From Peterkaempfera podocarpi (lineage in GTDB: Bacteria > Actinomycetota > Actinomycetes > Streptomycetales > Streptomycetaceae): 64,000 nucleotides of DNA. This document shows positions 59,285 to 64,000 of the stretch, piece by piece (the first letter of the stretch is position 1; every line of letters starts with the position of its first letter). A program made the position numbers and the translations under genes. The DNA is taken from positions 2,542,001-2,606,000 of the forward strand of contig NZ_CP162102.1 in the NCBI RefSeq assembly GCF_042466665.1. The letters run 5' to 3'. The notes beneath the pieces were generated by a model. It had not been told where the DNA came from and searched no databases. It saw only the letters and a program-made list of their open reading frames with translations.

Positions 59285-60622
59285 TCACCTGTGCAGTGCA
59301 GCCAGTGCCGTGAGGTCCACGGCCCCGGCGAGCATCGCCGCACCGGCGTCGCTCGGGTGGAGATGGTCGCCCGAGTCGTAGGGCACCGCGATGCGCGTCG
59401 GGACCTCCGGGTCCAGCACGGCTCGTTCGAAGTCCACGACGCTGTCGAACGCGCCGCCGTTCCTGACCCAGGCGTTGAACTGCTGGCGGACCTGCTCCCC
59501 CACGGGGGTGAAGAACTTGGCGCCCTCGAACGGCAGCAGGGTGCAGCCGTGCACCCGCAGGCCGGACCGCCGCGCCCTGCCGATCAGCGTCCGCTGCGCG
59601 GTGATCAGCTGCTCGGCGGTGATCGGCAGACCGTCGGTGTCCCTGCCGAAGCCGATGTCGTTGATCCCCTCCAGCAGGATCAGGTCCGTGGCCCCCGGCT
59701 GTCCCAGCGCGTCCTGGTCGAACCGGTCCAGCGCCGCGACACCGCCTCTGGGCGCGCTCTGCAGCAGCCGGTTGCCGGCGATGCCGAGGTCGACCACCCC
59801 GTACGGGGCCCTGGGGCGCTCCACGGCGATGCGCTCGGCCAGCAGATCGGGCCAGCGGACGGTGGTGCGCTTGGCTGCGGTGGACGGGCCGTCGGTGATG
59901 GAGTCGCCGAAGCAGACCACCGTGCCCGCGGCCCGGTCGGAGAGCAGGTCCAGCCCGCTGAGCCAGTACCAGCCGGTGAACCCGGTCCAGCGCTGCCTGG
60001 CCCGGGCGGCGCTGCCGGCCGCGCGGGTGGGGCGGGTGGGGCCGTCGAGGAGGTAGCTGACGTCCCGGGAGCGCGGATGCCAGGTGACGGGGCCGGTCGA
60101 ACCGGAGACCGTCAGGCTCACCAGCAGCGCCGTCCGGGCGGCCACCGGCGACGACAGCGCCACGGCGTCACTCACCAGGTCCTGCCCGGGCTGGAGTACC
60201 ACGGAGCGCGAACCGCCGAAGGTCACCACCACCCGGGTGCCGGGCTTCTCGTCCGGCCCCTGGGCCCGCGGCGCGATCCAGGCCCCGGCGATCTGCAGCG
60301 GGGCGGTGCCGTAGCGGTTGGAGATCCTGATCCGGGGGTGCGTACCGCCGATGGTGGGCCGGACCACCATCCGCAGCTGCGCGTCGTGCAGCCCGGTGGC
60401 CGACAGGGTGCCCTCCTCCGGCGGCAGCGGCGCCGCCGCCCAGGAGGCGATCCGCGGCGGGGGCTTGGGGGTGGCCTTGGCCGCGGGGGACTGCCGGGCC
60501 CGGGGCGGCTCGGCATTCGCCTCGCGGAATCCGTACTCCCCGGCCACCACGGTGAGCCCCAGGGCGACGGACGCAGCACCGGCCAGCTTCAGCACGCGTC
60601 GGCGCGACACGGCAGCGGACAT
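59285..60622 (-). CDS. Secreted SGNH/GDSL hydrolase (copy 2)
   Basis: The 445-residue paralogue of the preceding gene starts at ATG 60622 after GGGGGGAA. Tat-like signal SRRRVLKLAGAASVALGLTV; linker rich in P, A and K (about 38-55); then the same beta domain and SGNH blocks VVCFGDSITDGPS, GIAGNRLLQS, LEGINDIGF and DSGDHLHPSDAG. Both genes share a 20-odd-bp upstream block, so the duplication probably included the promoter. Confidence 0.9.
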   Translation of the reverse strand: MSAAVSRRRVLKLAGAASVALGLTVVAGEYGFREANAEPPRARQSPAAKATPKPPPRIASWAAAPLPPEEGTLSATGLHDAQLRMVVRPTIGGTHPRIRISNRYGTAPLQIAGAWIAPRAQGPDEKPGTRVVVTFGGSRSVVLQPGQDLVSDAVALSSPVAARTALLVSLTVSGSTGPVTWHPRSRDVSYLLDGPTRPTRAAGSAARARQRWTGFTGWYWLSGLDLLSDRAAGTVVCFGDSITDGPSTAAKRTTVRWPDLLAERIAVERPRAPYGVVDLGIAGNRLLQSAPRGGVAALDRFDQDALGQPGATDLILLEGINDIGFGRDTDGLPITAEQLITAQRTLIGRARRSGLRVHGCTLLPFEGAKFFTPVGEQVRQQFNAWVRNGGAFDSVVDFERAVLDPEVPTRIAVPYDSGDHLHPSDAGAAMLAGAVDLTALAALHR

Positions 60623-60856
60623 ACTTCCCCCCTGTACGGACCCGGGCAGTGGCCGTGCGGGCCCGGACGGCTTCACCGACGGGCCTTGGCCCCGCGGGGC
60701 GGCGTCCTGGGCGGTCGCGGCCGGGTACAGGATACGGATCAACGGTGAGAGTCCGCGAACCACCCTTCCGCCGACACGCCGCCGAAGCCGTCGGCGGCGT
60801 GCGGGCGGCGCGGCGCACCCCGCCCACCTGCACGATCTCGCACCACGGAGCCCCAT

Positions 60857-62005
60857 GTGACCGTCAGCCAGCCGTCGTCCGCCACCCGTTCCCCGCACCC
60901 CCTGCTCGACCTCCCGCCGCTCACGGCACCGCGGTTCGCCGCGATCGAGGACCGGGTCGCCGCACTGCTGCGCACCCGCAACGATGTGCTGATCACCCAG
61001 GGCGAGGCACTGCTGCCGCTGGAGGCGGCGATCCGCAGCGCGGTGCGGCCCGGCAGCACCGCGCTCAATGTGGTCACCGGCCCTTACGGGGAGACCTTCG
61101 GCGGCTGGCTGCGCTCCTGCGGGGCAACCGTGGTGGACCTGGTGGCGCCCTTCGAGGGCGCGGTGTCGGCGGAGCGGGTGGCCGGGGCGCTGCAGGACCA
61201 CCCGGAGATCGACTTCGTCAGCCTGGTGCACGCGGAGGCGGCCACCGGGAACACCAATCCGGTGGCCGGTATCGGCGCCGCCGTGCGCGCCCACGGCGCC
61301 CTGCTGATGCTGGACGCGGTGGCGTCGGTGGCGGCCGAGCCGCTGGAGACCGACGCCTGGGGCGTCGACCTGTGTGTGATCGGCGGCCAGAAGGCGATGG
61401 GCGGCCCCGCCGGGGTCTCCGCGGTGGCGGTCAGCGACCGGGCCTGGCAGCGGATCACCGACAACCCCCAGGCCCCGCGCCGTTCCTACCTCTCACTGCT
61501 GGACTGGAAGGAGCGCTGGACGGACGCCGGACGCACCGCCCTGCTGCCGCACGCCCCGGCCCAGTTGGAGATGCTGGCCCTGGAGGCCTGCCTGGACCGG
61601 ATCGACGCCGAGGGCCTGGACGCCGTGATCGCCCGCCATCGCGCCGCCTCCGCGGCCACCCGGGCGGGCGCCCGCGCACTGGGGTCGCTCGGCTGCTTCG
61701 TGGTGCGCGACCAGGACGCGGCACCCGTGGCCACCACCCTGCGCGCCCCTGCGGGCGTCGACGCCCGGGAGTTGGCCGCCGCGGCACTGCGCAGCAACCC
61801 GGCCGTACCGGTCCAGGCCGCGGCGGGCGCCCTGGCCAAGGAGATGCTCCGGGTCAACCACTACGGTCCCGCGGCCACCCGCTCCACGGTGCCGGCCACC
61901 CTGCGCGCCCTCGCCGACGGCCTCACCGCACTCGGCGCCGCCGCTGACGCCTCCGCAGCCGCCCAGGCGGCGGATGAGGCCTGGGAGGCCGCTCTGGCGC
62001 GCTGA
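60857..62005 (+). CDS. Class V aminotransferase (alanine-glyoxylate/serine-pyruvate type)
   Basis: The 382-residue PLP enzyme shows GEALLPLEAAIRSAVRPGST, NVVTGPYGETFGGWL, VHAEAATGNTNPVAGIG, MLDAVASVAAEPLETD and the PLP lysine Lys179 in CVIGGQKAMGGPAGVSAV. These match the alanine-glyoxylate/phosphonopyruvate-type class V group. The GTG at 60857 is preceded by ACGGAG. The amino donor is not known. It is divergent from the SGNH genes and followed by a hairpin terminator. Confidence 0.88.
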   Translation: MTVSQPSSATRSPHPLLDLPPLTAPRFAAIEDRVAALLRTRNDVLITQGEALLPLEAAIRSAVRPGSTALNVVTGPYGETFGGWLRSCGATVVDLVAPFEGAVSAERVAGALQDHPEIDFVSLVHAEAATGNTNPVAGIGAAVRAHGALLMLDAVASVAAEPLETDAWGVDLCVIGGQKAMGGPAGVSAVAVSDRAWQRITDNPQAPRRSYLSLLDWKERWTDAGRTALLPHAPAQLEMLALEACLDRIDAEGLDAVIARHRAASAATRAGARALGSLGCFVVRDQDAAPVATTLRAPAGVDARELAAAALRSNPAVPVQAAAGALAKEMLRVNHYGPAATRSTVPATLRALADGLTALGAAADASAAAQAADEAWEAALAR

Positions 62006-62034
62006 CCACGCGGGTTCCCCGGCGGACGCACGGA

Positions 62035-62064
62035 CGCCCGGCCCCTCCGAGGAGGGGCCGGGCG
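62035..62064 (+). terminator. Terminator hairpin after the aminotransferase
   Basis: A perfect stem of about 14 bp (CGCCCGGCCCCTCC with GGAGGGGCCGGGCG) with a minimal GA loop, 29 bp after the stop, followed by GGTCTG. Confidence 0.85.
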
Positions 62065-62137
62065 GGTCTGCTGCGGACCGCCCCGCTGCCCGCGCCGGCG
62101 GGCGGCGCCGGCCCTGGGGGAGGGTGCTGCGGTGCAT

Positions 62138-62188
62138 CACGGCGAGCGGCGCACCACGGCGAGTGATGCATCACGGCGAGCGGCGCAT
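62138..62188. repeat. Three 17-bp tandem repeats
   Basis: CACGGCGAG recurs at 62138, 62155 and 62172 with an exact 17-bp period. Units 1 and 3 are nearly identical over 21 bp (TGCATCACGGCGAGCGGCGC), while unit 2 ends GTGATGCAT, the complement of the ATGCATCAC that starts units 1 and 3. It lies between the terminator and the DUF397 gene end. Confidence 0.75.
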
Positions 62189-62260
62189 CGGTTCAGCACC
62201 CGGTGGTACCCGGCGGGCGCCGCCTGCCGCGCGGTCCAGGCGTCCGGGGGCGGCGCAGCG

Positions 62261-62476
62261 TCACCCCGTGGTGAGGGCGTCCGACTTCACGGCGGCGACA
62301 AAGGCCGCCCAGGCGTCGGCGCGGAAGAGCAGCGCCGGGCCGTGGGGGTCCTTGCTGTCGCGGACGGGGACGGCACCGGGGACGCCGTCGGCGATCTCGA
62401 CGCAGTTGCCGCCGTCCTGGTTGCTGTAACTGCTCTTGCGCCAGCGGGCGGTGCTCAGGTCCGTGGTGGTACGCAT
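62261..62476 (-). CDS. DUF397-domain small protein
   Basis: The 71-residue protein is a typical DUF397 member: STARWRKSSYSNQDGGNCVE, then VPGAVPVRDSKDPHGPALLF and WAAFVAAVKSD. These occur in many copies in streptomycetes next to XRE regulators, in loci related to whiJ and bldB that influence development. It overlaps the 3' end of the XRE gene by 22 bp and is certainly co-expressed with it. Confidence 0.94.
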   Translation of the reverse strand: MRTTTDLSTARWRKSSYSNQDGGNCVEIADGVPGAVPVRDSKDPHGPALLFRADAWAAFVAAVKSDALTTG

Positions 62477-63303
62477 GGCGGATGGCCCTCCATAGCCGAG
62501 CGGATGAACGCCGCCGAGTCCCTGGGCGACAGGGCGCACGCACGCAGGACATCGTAGGCCCGCGTGCGCTCCGCCACAGCTGACGGATCCTCCAGCAGCT
62601 GCCCGGAGTCGCTGCCCTCCAGATAGGCGTAGCGGGAGCCGCCCGGCATGGTGTGCAGGGTGAGCGAGCAGCCCAGCTGGAAGTGCGCACCATGGGCGAA
62701 CGGCAGCACCTGGATCTTGGTGGTCGCGGTGTCCACCAGCGGCAGCAGGGCGGCGAGTTGGTCCCGCATCACGGCCGGTCCGCCGATCGGCCGGCGCAGC
62801 ACCACCTCGTCCAGCACCGCCCACAGATACGGCGGCTCCTCCCCGCGCAGCCGCTCCTGCCTGCCCAGCCGGGCGCAGACCTTCTCCTCCAGCCGGTCGT
62901 CGCAGCCGTCCGGGGTGCCGAAGCGCAGCAGCGCACGGGCGTACTCCTCGGTCTGCAGCAGGCCCGGCACGGTGTGGGCCGCGTACTCGGCGACGGACGA
63001 GGCCTGGGCCTCCAGCTCCATGAAGCGGCGGTACTTGTCGGGGTGCGCCTCCCGGCGGGCCAGCGGATAGAGCCGTACGAAGTGGCCGCCCGTGCCGAAG
63101 GCCGCATCGAGCTTGGCGGACAGGTCCGGTGGGACGACCCGGTCGGCCGTCTCGATGTTGGCGAGATGGCTCTTGCTGTAGTTGAGGACCCCGGCCAGCT
63201 GCACCAGCGAGAGCCCTGCCTCGGTCCGCAGCCTGCGGACCTCCGCGCCGTAGAAGTCCCGGGCCGAGCGGCCCGGCTTGAGTTCCCTCGGACGAGCGGC
63301 CAT
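62455..63303 (-). CDS. XRE-family regulator with DUF5753-type C-terminal domain
   Basis: The 282-residue WhiJ-like regulator has an N-terminal helix-turn-helix (VRRLRTEAGLSLVQLAGVLN, YSKSHLANIETADRVVPPDL) and a long C-terminal domain found in these paralogues (FMELEAQASSVAEYAAHTVP, GLLQTEEYARALLR, VLPFAHGAHFQLGCSLTLHT, YLEGSDSGQLLEDP). An in-frame ATG at 63318 is an alternative start. It pairs with the DUF397 gene. Confidence 0.94.
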   Translation of the reverse strand: MAARPRELKPGRSARDFYGAEVRRLRTEAGLSLVQLAGVLNYSKSHLANIETADRVVPPDLSAKLDAAFGTGGHFVRLYPLARREAHPDKYRRFMELEAQASSVAEYAAHTVPGLLQTEEYARALLRFGTPDGCDDRLEEKVCARLGRQERLRGEEPPYLWAVLDEVVLRRPIGGPAVMRDQLAALLPLVDTATTKIQVLPFAHGAHFQLGCSLTLHTMPGGSRYAYLEGSDSGQLLEDPSAVAERTRAYDVLRACALSPRDSAAFIRSAMEGHPPCVPPRT

Positions 63304-63425
63304 GGCGCCCACCCCCATGTCCTCACAGAGTGCTGTGGATATGTGACCCCTGGTGAGCGTAGTGCCCGGCGGCGATGCTCTGCGTACAGAACGACCGACC
63401 TCACCCAGCAGGGAGCGACACCGCC

Positions 63426-63632
63426 ATGCAGCAGCGCCGCGCCGGAACCAGCCGACTCGTGGAAGCAGCCGACGCCGTGCGGGAGTTGGCCGACGCCCTG
63501 GCCCTCGCCGGCTTCACCCTCCCCTCGCTGCGCGGGGACCAGCCCGTCCTGGACCGCGCCCATGTCCAGCTGGGCGGCGCCCCCGCCGAACTGGTCCGGC
63601 AGCTCGCCGGCTGGATCAGGGAGCGGGCATGA
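63426..63632 (+). CDS. Small conserved protein divergent from the XRE/DUF397 pair
   Basis: The 68-residue protein starts at ATG 63426 after CAGGGAG. It is mainly helical (LVEAADAVRELADALALAGF, then PSLRGDQPVLDRAHVQLGG, then AELVRQLAGWIRER), with no membrane segment or cysteine. Its stop overlaps the next ATG (ATGA). I do not know a named family; similar short genes are often seen beside XRE/DUF397 genes. It may be part of the same regulatory module. Confidence 0.75.
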   Translation: MQQRRAGTSRLVEAADAVRELADALALAGFTLPSLRGDQPVLDRAHVQLGGAPAELVRQLAGWIRERA

Positions 63633-63808
63633 CCAGCCGGATGACCCTCGGGGTGTACATCCGCACCGGCGACGGCCGGACCCTGCGCCTGCGCCCCACC
63701 GGCCCGGTCGCCCCCGTCACCCACCCCGACGTCCACTCCGGTCTGCGCTTCCCGCCCTGCCGCTGCCCCCGCCACGCCGCGCCCCCGCAGTCGCGGGAGC
63801 GCATCTGA
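63629..63808 (+). CDS. 59-residue protein with a C-x-C-x2-H motif
   Basis: The ATG at 63629 overlaps the preceding stop (ATGA), which supports a real coupled gene. The protein reads MTLGVYIRTGDGRTLRLRPT with an in-frame ATG four codons earlier, then a proline-rich tail containing FPPCRCPRH. The two cysteines and nearby histidine could bind metal, but one site of three or four ligands is not proven. Unknown function. Confidence 0.7.
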   Translation: MTSRMTLGVYIRTGDGRTLRLRPTGPVAPVTHPDVHSGLRFPPCRCPRHAAPPQSRERI

Positions 63809-63841
63809 CACCGCCTCGGGGCGGCGGGGGCAGCGGTGGCC

Positions 63842-64000
63842 TCAGCCGGCGCCCGAGGCTTCGAGCAGCTCGAGGACCTCCTCGGGGCCGGTCTCCTGGA
63901 TCTCCTCGCCCAGGAGCAGCCAGCGGGTGATGCCGACCGACTCCAGGAACGACAGGTCGTGGCTGGCGATCAGCAGGGCGCCCTGGTAGGCGTCGAGCGC
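63842..64000 (-). CDS. ABC-F family ATP-binding protein (C-terminal part, cut by window edge)
   Basis: The last 52 codons of a leftward gene: ALDAYQGALLIASHDLSFLE with the H-loop histidine, followed by SVGITRWLLLGEEIQETGPE. This matches the end of the second ATPase domain of ABC-F proteins, which act on ribosomes in antibiotic protection or translation. Stop at 63842-63844. Only the C-terminus is visible, so the subfamily cannot be told. Confidence 0.85.
   Translation of the reverse strand, partial: ALDAYQGALLIASHDLSFLESVGITRWLLLGEEIQETGPEEVLELLEASGAG

Overview
The window is very GC-rich DNA with strong third-position G/C bias, GTG and TTG starts, GTGA/ATGA overlaps and leaderless-type promoters. 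Its gene repertoire (crotonyl-CoA carboxylase/reductase cluster, psd-pssA, glnII, XRE/DUF397 pairs, an LAETG surface protein) points to a streptomycete-type actinomycete chromosome (Streptomyces, Kitasatospora or Streptacidiphilus). I see no phage, transposase, CRISPR, tRNA or rRNA. Both ends cut genes: an XRE regulator on the left and an ABC-F ATPase on the right.

Layout. 1-7.3 kb holds regulator/effector pairs with readable operators: XRE/BenE transporter, TetR/FAD monooxygenase, a MOSC protein, and a TetR divergent from a degenerate FAD-enzyme fragment and an unusual membrane protein. 7.8-17.3 kb is the ethylmalonyl-CoA pathway: two-domain 3-hydroxyacyl-CoA dehydrogenase, TetR, ccr, ethylmalonyl-CoA mutase, CitE-type lyase, MaoC hydratase and acyl-CoA dehydrogenase. 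psd-pssA (phosphatidylethanolamine synthesis) follows. 19.4-28 kb carries a FluG-like amidohydrolase with a glutamine-synthetase-like ligase, an unknown protein, a lipase-like hydrolase, a PuuB-like FAD oxidase and an enoyl-reductase-like protein.

28.2-49.3 kb holds cobalamin synthesis in two operons, each with its own B12 riboswitch: cobD-cobQ-cobN-chelatase-cobO-cobB, and cobI-cobM-cobL-cbiG/cobJ-cbiX-cobC. They are separated by an orphan sugar-binding lipoprotein and a membrane-anchored esterase. The ethylmalonyl-CoA mutase needs adenosylcobalamin, so the two pathways are functionally linked. 49.3-64 kb is housekeeping and accessory: MocR/AhpD, an APH(6)-like kinase, glnII with a GlnR-type site, an LAETG surface protein, TetR, ung, an amidohydrolase, tandem SGNH hydrolases, a class V aminotransferase, and an XRE/DUF397 locus with two tiny divergent genes.

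Most notable: three otherwise perfect genes (mesaconyl-CoA hydratase, cobQ, cobC) carry 1-2 base frameshifts. Both B12 riboswitches share promoter, kissing-loop hairpin and Shine-Dalgarno, and feed a short upstream ORF coupled to the first cob gene. Several TetR, XRE and LacI-like operators can be read directly, and several regulators appear to have leaderless promoters.
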